From NCBI RefSeq assembly GCF_000485595.1, contig NW_014577776.1:64287-128286 (forward strand): 64,000 bases of DNA, written 5' to 3'. Positions 21,101 to 32,808 of this stretch are shown piece after piece. Every line of letters begins with the position of its first letter. Position 1 is the first letter of the stretch. The notes below the pieces were generated by a model that was given only the letters and a program-made list of their open reading frames with translations, had not been told where the DNA came from and ran no database searches. Origin of the DNA: Priapulus caudatus (Eukaryota > Priapulida > Priapulimorpha > Priapulimorphida > Priapulidae). Position numbers and translations under genes: made by a program.

Positions 21101-23827
21101 TTTAATAAACATAGTGAATATTGTCATGTATAGGATGCTGCCAAATCCGAGAAAGTGAGTAAGCGTATATCCGACTTGGAGACAGTAGGTAACAATGCAA
21201 AGCTGCTGGCGGATATGCTGTCAAACTACAGCAGTGCAACAGCAAGCGCAGAAGATCGAGAGCTAATGAAAGTAAGAAATTCCTTTGTTTAGTCAATGTT
21301 GGTTAAAGCTTAAAGTGGATTACGCACTTAAACCAATTTTAACTTGTGACTTCATTTCTAAACGTTTATTCTACTTAATTCAAAAGATGTCCTATGCATT
21401 TGAATTAAAGTTATATGAGGAGTGAAGTGAGACAAAATAGAATATGTTACTCTTAATGGGTTTCTTGCATTTTTAATCAAACATCAATATTAATTATGCA
21501 AATAAGAAAAACCACACTAATTAATTTTGGTTTGTTTTGTTCTGACAAGGAACTTTATGTGTCCTGCGATAAGCTTCGACCCAGCCTCTTCAGGCTAGCA
21601 AGTGAAACAGATGATGATGCCATTGGTAAGCACATTTTCACACTTACCCCATGCTAAGGGATTTGATCATATGGAGCAGGTACAATGTAATCACACCATA
21701 TACTCAGGCTATTCAAGCAATGCGTGAAGTAACGTGTTCAAGTTTGAAACAAACAACTGATCCATAATTCAAAATGTTGGTACATGTTGCCTATATTGTG
21801 GAACTGATAGAAGTATACAATGTCATTAGTGCATATAGTTACAGTACGTGCAGAAGTGCACGATTATCCGGATTCATGCCCTTTAATTTAGAACTGGTAT
21901 AACTCTTAATCATCCCCCGATATTATTGATAATGCATAATGTTTTACATTCTGTTAATCGGATTTGAACGTAATGGTACGTCGTTGTAGGCGATGTGTTG
22001 AAAGCGAACGACGAATTGACTCGTGTGATGGAGCGCTACAAAGCAGTTATCATTGACGACAACCCTGTGCAGTTAGTAGCTGATGCAAGGCAGGAGAATG
22101 GCGAACGTCTATTGGGAAGTACACATAAAGGTGCAAAGCTATTTCCCATTGTAACTTAGTTCTTTGCAAATCGATAAATTTGATACAGCAGTTGATAGAC
22201 ACCACAGCTGAGAGGAAGTTCTATTGACTAGGGACATACATCTGTAGTTATAGGTGGGAGTAACATAATATACTGACCATAGAGATCTTCTTGCTTGTTG
22301 ATATATAGATGCTGTTGGCATAGCTGGGGTTTTAAGCAGGAGCAAGGTGTGTTGATCAGGAGTGTGTACTTGTCGTTTATAGCTGTGGTTGTAGGTGTGA
22401 GTAAGGTATATTGGACCAGCGGTCGTGTGCATGTTGGTTGTAGGTGTGGTTGTAGGCTGTAAGAGTATATTGACCAAGGGTTGCTGTGCAATGGTTGGTT
22501 AGAGTCTGGGGTTTTGGTAGCGTTGTGAGTAAAGTAATATTGACGCAGGTCGTGTGCATGTTGGCTTATAGCTGTGGTTGGAGGCTGTAAGGTATATTGA
22601 CCAAGGTTGTGTGGCATGGTTGGGTTAGAGCTGGGCGGTATGAGTGTGAGTAAGGTAGTATTGACCAGGGTGTGTGGCATGTTGTTAGAGCTGGGGTTGT
22701 AGGTGTGAGTAAGGTATATTGACCAGGGTCGTGTGCATGTTGGTTAGAGCTGGGGTTGTAGGTGTAAGGTATATTGACCAGGGGTCCGTGTGGCATGTTT
22801 GGTTAGAGCTGGGGTTGGGTAAGGTGTGAGTAAGGGTATATTGACCAGGGTCGTGTGCATGTTGGTTGTAGGTGCAGCAGGTCCCTCTTTGTTGGACCTG
22901 GACACGACCAGTACCTCGCAAGCAGCCCAAATAGCTGATAGCGCGCTTCTCGATGCTGACCTCTCGGCCATGGGTAGGTGCCGTAATCGTACTGCTACTG
23001 CTGTGGCTGGTGGTGTTGTTAGCCGTAACCTGCGAATGGCGGAAATCAGTTGTTACACCTGTGATTAATTGTCCGCAAACTCAACTGATCGATCACGTGA
23101 TGCCGTATCTTCAAACTTTTATAAAGTGCACGAAAGAGTAATTATTCAGAACACTTTGGTGAAATTAGGAGCAGTTGTGTATAGTTGGCACGGGATAAAT
23201 AGCGAGTTATTCACATCGTGTGCCAAATTAGCATAAAGATGAATACAGTTATGCAATCTCTCTCAGGGGTAGAAATTAACTTGTAAACAAGGGAGTCCAA
23301 CAGACTTCCTGCCCTCAAAAAGAGAGAGTCCGCAGCAAAATGAGGGAGTCCACAGTCTGAAGTTCAAAACTGAAGATATTAACAATAAGACATGTGCTTA
23401 TTTTGAAGATTCATGAGGTTGCACGTCTGCCAAATTTTCTTTGGGCATTTGCTGAAACATACTGCGAGGTCGTGCTCTGGAACGAACTATTTAGTATAGC
23501 AGAATTATCAGGGAGTCACACGAACTCCTGCATATGTCAAATCAGGGAGTCCGACAGTATATCAGGGCATATTTGACTCCGGACTCGCGTTAATTTTGCA
23601 CCATGCTCTCTATGTCAGGTATGTCAGAATTTACGAATGACAGTATGCACCTCACTCCAGCTAAGACTGCAGCAACACAGAAATCAGCTAGCAGTCTCTC
23701 TGAACTGGACGATATTTTTAGTGTGCCGGGGACGGCAACTCAGCCAGCAAATAGCAATGTAAGTACTTGTGGTTTGACAGGTCAATAGTGTTAGTAGGAC
23801 ACTGGACATGATGACTAATAATGATGG

Positions 23828-23865
<38 letters not shown>

Positions 23866-26800
23866 TATAATAATAACAAAAACAACAACAACAACTATAA
23901 AAACAATAACAATAACTTCCCTTTGTTTCTTATATAGCAAGAATAATGTATTTCTTTTTCGATGTTGTTCAATTTCTGCTTTTGATTGAATTATATTTAG
24001 ATAGTTTTATAAAACTCTTAAACTTATCATCAAATCACATCATAATTGCAGCATGATTTTTATTCGCACGTCACTCGATAAGCTCGTGGCTTTACGTCTC
24101 GTCTACAGGTGTTTGACGACTTTGTTAGTGCGTCAGTGTCAGCTCCCGCGGCTCCGAGGGCTCCTCTCTATCACACACCGCCACATGTAACGCTGCCCCC
24201 AGTTGCTGCCTTGCCGAGCGGCCCGCCGCCGGCCTACCCTGCACCCTCGACGTTCAGTACGGCCGAGCAGGTACGGCCAACGATGGCGGCCGCCGTCGTG
24301 CCGACCCAATCACTGCTGCACGGGACGTCGGAGGAACTTCACAATGTGTTTCTGCAATCCAGCTCTCACTACTCGGCCGCGGCTGCGATGAAACACGACC
24401 CGGGTGAACTCGTGGGTGAGTATGCGGCGCTGAGCCACGTCAGTTGTCGTGTCAGCGTGTGCTGCGTTGTTGGCGGCCCCCCCTAGATTTTGGAGCAAAA
24501 TGTAAAAAATTAATTGTTCTACTAAAAGAGAATTGTCGTAGTCAGAATGAAGGCTGTACATGTTACATGTACTTAAAAGTGCCTCAAATACCGTCTCCTG
24601 CGATCTACATTTTCAAAATGTTCTGTGTGAGGACCCCCAGACCCCCCCACCTGTTTCTCACCCCCTTCTTGAAATCCTGGATTCGCCACTGCCCCTCCCC
24701 CCCAGGAACTTGGTCAGCCTACGGCCCTGCTAACGTTCACGTCTCCAGGTCCGATGCCGATGGTGCCGCAGCAGGCTGTGTCGACGTCACCTGCGAAGTC
24801 GAGCGAGCGTCCGGTAGCGAAAGGACTGGACGAATTGGATGCAATCGGTCAGAAGCTCATCGAGCAGCAGATGCCTATCGACATGTTCGTGTCGGGACAA
24901 AACAAGTACGTGTACCAACGTATCAGCCAGCGAGCCGTGCAGCCGTGATATTCACGGTCAGTTTTGAAACTGCACGGCCAAAAAAATTAAAAAATTAAAA
25001 GATTTAAACATGAAAAAATTTTCTGGGGGAGGCCCCCCATACGCCCACAATGAAAGGTGGAGGACCCCTTCTCATACTCTCCCCCCTGGCTAGTACCCTG
25101 ACGTGTACTGCGGATGCACAGCTTGAGCTATAGTTGTACAGTCATGCTGGCATGTGTCGTGGCGGCACGTATAACTTACATGCTCGTGTCGTACGTTTCG
25201 CTGATCACCGTTTGATGATAACAATGACACCGGCTAGGTAAAGAAACGTGTTTCTACCAGCAGATTATGTAATCGTTTACAGAATGGATTGCTTTTAACG
25301 TACAGTTGTATTAAAGTATTGTCTAATTGGGATTTTTTGTGGCAGTAGAGTTAATCAGGATAGATTAATTCTAGTGAGTCACCATTGTGTGCTACTTCAA
25401 CTAATTAGCCTTCAGTAGTTACAACGCAGGTGAGCTCATTTGGAATATTTGTTATGCATCACAGGTTTCAGCCTCCTAGGAAGACGCCAATGAATCTTAT
25501 GCAGAAGTCGGCCCCTGCTGTGTCGGCTACCATGACAGCAGCCTCCAGCGCGATTACAAAGACGACGAGTACTCCAACGAGCCCTGCTCAGGTGCTACCG
25601 CTCACAGACCTGTTTATACACCTGGAAAATGTCCAACCAGGTACTGGCTAGTTTCATCGATTTGCAAAACCTACGATTGTTTCTCGTGAGTAGAGGACTG
25701 CGTGAGAAATGGTGCTGAAATAGATCATAAATCCAATGAAATTATCTAAATATTATCACTACTATCGTAACGTATGTTAACTAACATAGAACTTGAAATT
25801 ATTATTTCTCAAATAAATCGAAAAATATTAACGTAGACAAATTAGGTGTCACCCATTAAGCGGACATATTACTGATTACTCCAGCATAATAATTACCACA
25901 AGTTTGTGCTGTTATCTGCTATGAAACGGAAAGTGAACGGCGAACTTGCTCTTGCATTCCTGAGATTCCAAAAATGAAATCTGAAAATGATTCCACAAAT
26001 ACAAGCGCCTGTGATGTAAATTGTTCTAGGCTGGTACGTACCATAACTCGACGTGCAGACTAAGGTGTACAGATAGGGTACTAGTAGATAGCAGGGGGAA
26101 ACTTTTTTCACGGGAGCTGTTTTTCAAAAGTCTATGGGAAAAATGGCGTCAACAATTTTACGGGAGCTATTGTGAGCCTCACGGGAGCGATTTCGGATGT
26201 TTGAAGAGCGAATCGCTCACCACTCCCGTGTATTTTTTACCCTGGTTGATAGTATCTCATTGGATTTGAGAATCATGTGCCATGTAACTTGTAAGATGTG
26301 TAATCGTCATTTGTAACCAAATATACTTTGAAATGCAGATCAGTGCATACATCGTGAAAATAGTATAATATCTGAATGTTCAAAGACACATTTTCTGTGA
26401 TACCGTATACGATTGTTGTTACACAAGGAGTTTCGGTAAGTATCAGAGCGGTCTGGAAAACATGAGAATGGTTAGAAAAAACATCAGAAATCATTACTTT
26501 AAAATACGCTTTCCTGTTTACAGGTACCTTGTCACCATTAAACGTTTATGACAAAGGGGGGCTGAGGACAGTCATGCATTTTGCGAAGAACGCGCCGAGG
26601 GAAGATGTGGCGGTCATGGTTGTCTCTACAATAAACATGAACACTGTGTCTGTAAAGGGCTTCACATTCCAAGCAGCTGTGCCGAAGGTAGCCGAAGCTC
26701 TGCAGATAACAAGGCAGACTTGCATTTTACGCATTAGCTGTTTTCTTGATTTGGTTTTGGTGCTTTTCTGTTTTAATTACTGTATTTATCTCTTATCTGC

Positions 26801-28005
26801 ATTTTTTCTCAACACATGCTAAATGACCATTCAATGAGTCCAGTGCAGCTCTTATTATCCCTACGCTCTGCAAAGTAAAGGATGACATACGTTTATATCC
26901 AAATGACCTGGTACAATGCTGCATCGGTTACTGCGGCATGTTCCAGGAATGTATTCCAAACAGTATACACGGGAACACTAATGCAAGCATTCCTCCTTCC
27001 ATGGGTGAAAATAATCGGGATATTACTGTAATGTAATACAAGAATTTCTGCTTCCACAGGTGATGAAGGTAAAACTTCAGCCGGCATCTGCAGCAGATCT
27101 TCCTGCTTTCAATCCGATTCTGCCTCCAGCTGCGATCACACAGGTTATGCTGCTCGCAAATCCACTAAAGGTGACTAATAAGCTTAAACTATTGCTGAGA
27201 GGGTCTATGCCGGAACGTAGCCTGGTACTATCTAATATGCCGGACCAAACCTCGCCTACTCCACCAATGAGTCTAGGGAGTCGGCTACCCCTACTCCCTA
27301 ACCCTAGCCCTAACCCTAACCCTAACCATATCAGATAGGTACCAGGGTACGTTCCGGTATACCTGACCGTACCCAGGGTACGTTCCGGCAGTACCCTGGG
27401 GGACATAGACCCTATGAGCTAAACTATTGTCCAAATCTAATCGGCCATCCTCTCTTACTGTGTACTGTGTTAATGTCGTGACGAAGTTTAACCTGGATTT
27501 CGGATGTGTTTGTTTGGTACCTATCCTGATTTAGATCAGGATCGGTAAGGTTTAGATTGATCGTGCATCAAATACTGCTTACGATCTGATTGGTTGTTGC
27601 CACGGCATAAGCAAAGGGTTTCAGAAAACTAATAGTGAGTTTTGAATCTTTTGATGAATACCTCAACGACCATATTTATAATCACGAGTGATCTTGATAT
27701 AGGCATATATATATATATATATTTGTAACCATTATTCCCTATGGTATCTGATAGATGCATTAGAATTCTACATAACAGGCCATTTTATTCAAACCTGTGA
27801 CCTATTTTTCTAACTGTGCATGAAACTGGTTATTCTACTACCCAGCTGTGAAATATTCGTTTAAATATGTGCGATTTTCTATTGTACTCAAACCGTTGTG
27901 CTGTTTTTACAGGAAAAAATCAAGCTGAAATACAAAATCACGTACTTGATGAATGATAATCAGGTAGTAGAGGTTGGAGATGTGGAGAACTTCCCCATTC
28001 CTTGA
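18175..28005 (+). CDS. GGA-type clathrin adaptor (VHS-GAT-hinge-GAE)
   Basis: Monomeric ARF-dependent adaptor that sorts acidic-dileucine cargo at the trans-Golgi into clathrin carriers. Seventeen in-frame GT-AG exons: 18175-18208, 18893-19053, 19543-19641, 19822-19998, 20423-20494, 20712-20792, 21134-21271, 21550-21625, 21990-22130, 22878-22973, 23619-23758, 24109-24415, 24749-24905, 25465-25640, 26524-26687, 27060-27170, 27913-28005; 740 residues. VHS about 8-145 (HKIQSPQEWEALIALS, GKFRFLNEMIKLVSPK). GAT about 170-320 (DLETVGNNAKLLADML, RPSLFRLASETDDDA). A clathrin box LLDLD lies in the hinge at about residue 331. The hinge is Pro/Ala/Ser-rich. The GAE ear is about 610-740 (LTDLFIHLENVQPG, AITQVMLLANPLK). 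Vertebrates have GGA1-3; this single gene looks like the pre-duplication form. Introns hold two hAT-like elements, a minisatellite, a 153-bp hAT MITE and a Mutator-like MITE. Confidence 0.96.
19092..19390. mobile_element. hAT-like MITE (CAGGGGTAGRAATTAA family), copy 1
   Basis: 299 bp. Ends are CAGGGGTAGGAATTAAC and CAGGGTGCGAAATTAAT (reverse complement of the right end). The flanking 8-mers TTTTATAT and TTGTATAA match at 6 of 8. Interior GGGAGTCC/GGACTCCC motifs recur. In GGA intron 2; about 80% similar to the copy at 23264. Confidence 0.75.
22225..22872. repeat. Intronic minisatellite, ~60-75 bp unit, about 10 copies
   Basis: Degenerate units containing GTAGGTGTGAGTAAGGTATATTGACC followed by a GTGTGCATGTTGGTT-like tail. 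The array sits in GGA intron 9 and runs directly into the acceptor of exon 10 (GTTGTAGGTGCAG at 22865-22877), so the last unit supplies the splice acceptor. Many small His/Thr/Pro frames on the minus strand are artefacts of this array. Confidence 0.9.
23264..23605. mobile_element. hAT-like MITE (CAGGGGTAGRAATTAA family), copy 2
   Basis: 342 bp, same ends and GGGAGTCC interior as the copy at 19092. Flanking 8-mers ATCTCTCT and CTCTCTAT match at 6 of 8. The right flank is the pyrimidine tract of the exon 11 acceptor (CTCTCTATGTCAG, exon starting 23619), so the element ends only 13 bp before the exon. Confidence 0.75.
23829..23865. repeat. (GAT)n trinucleotide repeat
   Basis: About 12 GAT units in a GGA intron, followed by an AAC/AAT-rich tract up to about 23910. 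Confidence 0.95.
26092..26244. mobile_element. hAT MITE, 153 bp
   Basis: Ends CAGGGGGAAACTTTTTTCACGG and, inverted, CAGGGTAAAAAATACACGGG. The 8-bp target duplication is GTAGATAG/GTTGATAG (one mismatch). The interior repeats ACGGGAGC three times. Located in GGA intron 14. Confidence 0.82.
27194..27419. mobile_element. Mutator-like MITE, copy B
   Basis: 226 bp with perfect 9-bp target duplication TAAACTATT (27185-27193, 27420-27428). The termini are GCTGAGAGGGTCTATG and, inverted, GCTCATAGGGTCTATG. The left inverted repeat has an internal deletion. The core holds five CCCTAACC-type telomere-like units (27296-27328). Inserted in the last GGA intron. Confidence 0.93.
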
Positions 28006-28379
28006 CATCGTTCCTGGGTGTGTTAGCTCGTTCTGTACGGAAAATGCATTGCATGTAGGTAGGTTACACTTGCAATGTATGATGATGCTGTGATTCCATA
28101 TTACAGACACACATATGTATACGTACATACACAAGCACATGCTCACGCGCGTTCGCGCACGTATACACACACACTTGTGTGTATACATATATATATATGT
28201 TACCATGTATATGTTATCCTGTACCGTTTGACTGTGTCCTTGGATATCAGTAGAGTTTGAATGTTCTAAATGGAATTTAACCGTTTTATGGAATTTAGAC
28301 CGAGTCTGAACAAGAAATCTCAAAAATCTAATGTTAGGATGTATATGAATCTGCAAAAATAAATTTCTGATTAAAGATG

Positions 28380-29450
28380 TGCTATGGCACAGATATCACT
28401 TGTGTTCGTATGTATGATCAAATCTGATGTTATTGAGTGTGTTGTTATATAGTGTCTCTATGTATTCTCATCGGGTGAAAAAAGCACGGAGAATATAATG
28501 AAATCCTGCCTGAAAATATTGTGTGCTTCACATTGCCTGTGTGGGCAACTAAAATCAACTGACTGCAGAGATATTTGCAGATGCGTGATGTTTTAGTGCT
28601 GGTAAGGTTTTCATTTGTCTAGAGTGTACGATCAATCTATGCTGTTAACGGGCTCTCTGAAGTTTGTTTGTCTGTTGGCTATATACAGTTAGGTATATAA
28701 AATACAAATAGATAATCGTTGGTGGTTCTGAAGAGCATAATTTTACAACTAATGTTGATATGTGTTAATGTGAAACCATAACATCTATGATATTGTTTTC
28801 CGCTTTTGTTATATTTTGACATTGAAAATCCCGTCAGTAGTAATAGTTAAACAGGAAAATCACATGATTAATGTTAACAATCAAAATAGGATGTCACGGT
28901 GGCACGAAGTTTCATGATTGTCCGGAATTGAAAATGTTAATTTTTGCTTGCCAGCTGATGTTATTTTGTTATGCCTTCTATTCGGGAAATGATATTGTGA
29001 GATTCGATGTGCATATAAGGAATTCTTTCCCTGTATATATGTATGGCATATTCTGTGCTTATCAATTATTTTTCAGTTTGGCTACGTTATGTGTGTTGTT
29101 AATCAGGTGGTTAATGGCATAACTGCAGTTAGGATTTTGTGCCATACATTAGAAATTGCAGGTTGGACAATAATGTGTAAAAAACTCCAGAAGAACTCCA
29201 AAATTCCAGATAATGCGATTTTTATTAATGTAAATGCATTAAAAGTGTTTTGCTATTCAGTCAATAAAATGGTCGTACTTTTCTAGCTGCAAATGTCATG
29301 TCAAGGTTTAAGGAAATCTATGCTAGCCTCTTATAACTCAACATATCCCATCTGTCGAGCATGTACGTTATATAATATATTGAATATTACTAAACATTGA
29401 TTCTTATTTTGACTTGATGACTCTATAATTCTGGTTTTAGTAAGTAACTT
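28380..29450. other. AT-rich spacer downstream of GGA
   Basis: After an AATAAA at about 28358 (candidate GGA poly(A) signal, about 350 bp past the stop), this stretch shows no exon-like frame, RNA gene or clear repeat. Short AT-rich frames are at chance level. Confidence 0.6.
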
Positions 29451-29489
29451 ATCATGTCCTGTAGCAAGAAGCCAGTGCACATTCTCATA

Positions 29490-29990
29490 TTTGACACAGT
29501 CAGATGCAGCTTGTGGAATGGCATGAGCATCTGTTCGTCCGACCGTCCGTTGGTCAACAATGTGGGCACAAATCTAAGTGGCATGACGTCCGGTGTCGGT
29601 ATTCGGGACATAAGGGTGCCATCCGAAAAGACATTAGGATGTCAACTCAGGGGGGGGGCGTCAAGGAACAAAGGGTAGAAAGGAGAGAGGAAGGAGGGTT
29701 ATTCCCCCAATTGAAACGGCTTGACCTATGCTCTTGATATTAGAGCGTCATGGTGAGAAAATCTGTAACCGCCGTAAAATTTGAGCTACCCAGAAGGGTA
29801 GTGGGGGAAAAGAACAGATTTTAGACATTCTCTGATGACATGGTGGGACAGACCGAGTGAAAACTTTTTTTTGTTTTAGCGGCGATCTACCGTTTTTATG
29901 GCTTTATTGAAAGGACCATGAAATGTGCTTTCCGCTGATGTGCAAAGAGTAACTTAGCCGTGACCTTTTGACCCTCAAGAAGATGGTTCA
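29490..29990 (+). repeat. Dispersed repeat 2, copy 2
   Basis: Inverted relative of 7905-8455, with matching blocks in order. A further partial copy of its middle (TTGACCTATGCTCTTGATATT ... TTTCAGACAT) lies at about 30180-30310. No intact open frame. Confidence 0.75.
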
Positions 29991-30499
29991 ACGTTGATGT
30001 CACTGTTACCACAGACAGGCTTGACCTACGGTTTGATATTCGGGATGTAGGGGGGGGGGGCAATCAAAAAAGAGATGAGGTCGAAGCTGGGGGTCAAGGG
30101 TTAAATGTTATAAAGTGGAAAGGAAGGGGGAATATGGGTGACCAGCATTGGGGAAATGCGGAATTGCAGCACAAATGTAAACTGTTTGACCTATGCTCTT
30201 GATATTCGGTATATAGAGTCACGGAGAGAAAAACCATCACTTTGGCAAAATTGGAGGTTACAGATCAAAGGGCAGTGGTGCAAAAGCCATATTTCAGACA
30301 TTTTTGAAGAACGTGGTTTTACACGCGCATCATATAGACAAGCAGGCAGGCATTTTGCACGAAACTGGCAGATTAGAAGTCATTAGGTTTTTGTTCGCAG
30401 GACTAGATGGCAGAGGCAGCTGTGTACGCTGACCAGACCGTTCATGGGTTTCCATAGCTGCGTATGGCGTCCAAGCGAAAAACTCATACACACCCTGAA

Positions 30500-30740
30500 C
30501 AGCTATTTGTGCATGCCGATCAGGCTCGAATATACCTGTGAACTCGTGGCGCTATCGTAGAGCTGTACCCCGATTCTACGACGCTCATGATACCATCCCC
30601 GCGACCTCTCACGTTTCACGCCATATGTGAACATATTTGGAACTAAAATACGCGTTGCTATGCACAACTGCAATTTAGAGTACATCAGCAGAGCAGCAGC
30701 CCTCAGACGAGCACCGTCGCTCTGCGGCACTTGCCCAATA
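30500..30740 (-). repeat. Dispersed repeat 1, copy 2
   Basis: Reverse-complement relative of 7264-7500. On the minus strand it reads AAGTGCCGCAGAGCGACGG and encodes MPQSDGARL with PNMFTYG, parallel to [16 protein letters not shown] in the other copy. Confidence 0.65.
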
Positions 30741-31204
30741 TCAAACGAGTAGCTCAGTGGTATACATTTAGGATAATACTAGTAAACACAGGATATCAAT
30801 ATGACATTCTTGTTAAATAATAATATAATGATGTAACAATGAAGTAGAAATGGCACAATACTTATCGTAGCATAAAATGTCGGGCAGCTAACAATGAATG
30901 TAGGTTGGAGTAAATTGTTGAGCTAGTGAAATTAATAATGAAATACATCCGAATATAATCCCAATTTCACATATTTTATCGTAGGTATAATGACGACGAA
31001 ATTTATGATAATAGTAATTACACGTACGATACGAATGTGGTAGTAATTAAAATGACGTGTCAGCGTTACGGATTTGCGATGATATAGTAAGTGGTTACAC
31101 GATATCAACGTGGAAATGATACACTCAAGGTTTTATGCGAAATTTCATTAAATTTTTATTATCATTCTTATCCGATGGCTAACTCTTGGTGCTCTAATTA
31201 GTGA

Positions 31205-31928
31205 ATTGTTTGGAGCGGATTTTACCTAGCCGATTACTCCCAGGCATGCCTCTCCACATTTTGAGCGCGTAGGTTTGGCCCGAAAGAATTAAATTATCTT
31301 GGCTGACAACGCGATTATAGCAACGGAAGCTGCATCCCTGCGTACACAGGCATAGAGAAAAGATTGTGGCGCGATGCTGCGGCGCAGGTAAAATTTACGT
31401 ATTCTGAATACGTACTAGTCTAGAGCGGATTTTATCATGCACATTTATCCAGGGCATGCCCCTGCTCATTTTGAGCGCGTAAATTTGGCCGAAATTAATT
31501 ATCTTGGCTGACAGCGAGATCAGCAACGGAAGCGCCATCCCTATGTAGGCCTACATTGGCGTATGAAAAGGATTGTGGCGCGATGCTGCGGCAAATGTGA
31601 ATTGCTTAGAGCGGATTTTACCACGCATATCACTCCCGGACAGGCCCCTGCCCAGTTTGAGCGCGGTTTTGCCGGAATAAATTGTCTTGGCTGGCCGTCC
31701 GACCAGCGACGCGAGCGTCATTTCTATATGCGCATTAACATAGGAAAAGGATTATGGCGGCATGCTGCGGCCAGCGTGAAATTTCTAGGGCGGATTCTAC
31801 CATGCACATATCTCTCCCGGGAATACCCCTGCTCATTTTGAGCGCATACGTTTTGCTGAAATAAACTATCTTGGCTGGAAACCCGACCAGCGACGCGAGT
31901 GCAATTCCAATGTACAATAGCATAGAAA
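31205..31928 (+). repeat. Tandem repeat, ~190-210 bp unit, four copies
   Basis: Units begin near 31213, 31424, 31609 and 31790 with GAGCGGATTTTACC-like sequence. Each contains GGCATGCCCCTGCTCATTTTGAGCGCG, a TTATCTTGGCTG block and AAAAGGATTGTGGCGCGATGCTGCGG. A partial inverted copy follows at about 32225-32345 across the hAT insertion. Confidence 0.85.
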
Positions 31929-31936
31929 CTTGAAGG

Positions 31937-32187
31937 CAGGGCCGTAGCCAGAGAGGTAAATTTTGTAGGAGGCAAATGTTGTGAGTTAAAGAACAAGGAG
32001 CGAAGCGATCCAATATAGGGCGTGGGGTATGGGGCCCGCTTAAAGGCCCCAGAAGCCAACGGTTATATGGTGCTCTGTGGTGCATTCTCTGCATATATTA
32101 CATCTAAATTTCTTCTCGTAATTTTTTTTTTCAGAAATTTTGTTGGAGGCATTTGCCTCCTATTGCCTAATGGTAGCTACGGCCTTG
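31937..32187. mobile_element. hAT MITE (CAGGGCCGTAGC family), copy 1
   Basis: 251 bp, ends CAGGGCCGTAGCCAG and, inverted, CAAGGCCGTAGCTACC, with a perfect 8-bp target duplication CTTGAAGG (31929-31936, 32188-32195). It is inserted near the axis of an inverted arrangement of the neighbouring repeat: TACAATAGCATAGAAA before it, TTTCTATGCTATTGTA after it. Confidence 0.93.
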
Positions 32188-32339
32188 CTTGAAGGTCATC
32201 GTAATATTCGACTTACGAATTTTCACTCTGACCACAATATCCCGCCACAATCCTTTTCTATGCTATTGTACAGAGAATGGCGCTCGTGTCGCTGGTCACC
32301 GTTGCCAGCCAAGAGAAGTTTCTTCGGCCGATTTTACAC

Positions 32340-32425
32340 GCTGAATACACTGATCTCTATATATTCAGTGGCTGAATATTCAGTGGCTATATATTCAGTG
32401 GCTGAATACGGACAGGGGCATGGCC
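32340..32425. repeat. TATATTCAGTGGC short tandem repeats
   Basis: ATATTCAGTGGCT recurs three or four times, alternating with GAATATTCAGTGGC. Simple local duplication at the end of the inverted repeat region. Confidence 0.7.
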
Positions 32426-32542
32426 GCAACAGATGTGCATGGCATTGGTAAAATCACAGATAATAGAATACAGATTGTGTATTCTATATCTATGGTAAAT
32501 TCCTATCTCCGATCTGGCTAACCGTAGGCGTATCGGTTGTGA

Positions 32543-32604
32543 GTACGAGCCATAGAAATAGATAGACAACTATCTATTGTCTATCTATTTCTATGGTACG
32601 AGCC
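32543..32604. mobile_element. 44-bp hairpin insertion with 9-bp direct repeats
   Basis: GTACGAGCC at 32543-32551 and again at 32596-32604. Between them lies a 44-bp insert forming an 18-bp perfect stem (20 bp if the flanking CC/GG is counted) starting ATAGAAATAGATAGACAA around a 7-nt loop. Confidence 0.7.
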
Positions 32605-32605
32605 T

Positions 32606-32649
32606 ATGCCATGCTGAGAACATAATATATTATGTTCTCAGATGCCATG
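32606..32649. mobile_element. 28-bp perfect palindrome with 8-bp direct repeats
   Basis: ATGCCATG at 32606-32613 and 32642-32649. The 28 bp between (32614-32641) are a perfect palindrome, left half CTGAGAACATAATA. Same insert length and direct-repeat length as the unit at 4093. Confidence 0.78.
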
Positions 32650-32808
32650 GTACGAGCCATATCAATGATACGAGCAGAGCAGACGGATGGCTAGCAGATC
32701 ATCTACCAGGTGGCGTGAACATCGTTTTCAAAATGTCTGCGCACATAAACGTTTTGTTATGTTTTTGTTATGAAACCTAGAAATGTGAGTTAAAATGTTA
32801 CTTGTTCG

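Noticed and set aside
22139-22971. Overlapping His/Thr/Pro-rich minus-strand frames
   Set aside because: They follow the intronic minisatellite period and overlap a GGA exon on the other strand.
31205-31928. CRISPR array
   Set aside because: Repeats are ~200 bp and contiguous without spacers, and the genome is eukaryotic.
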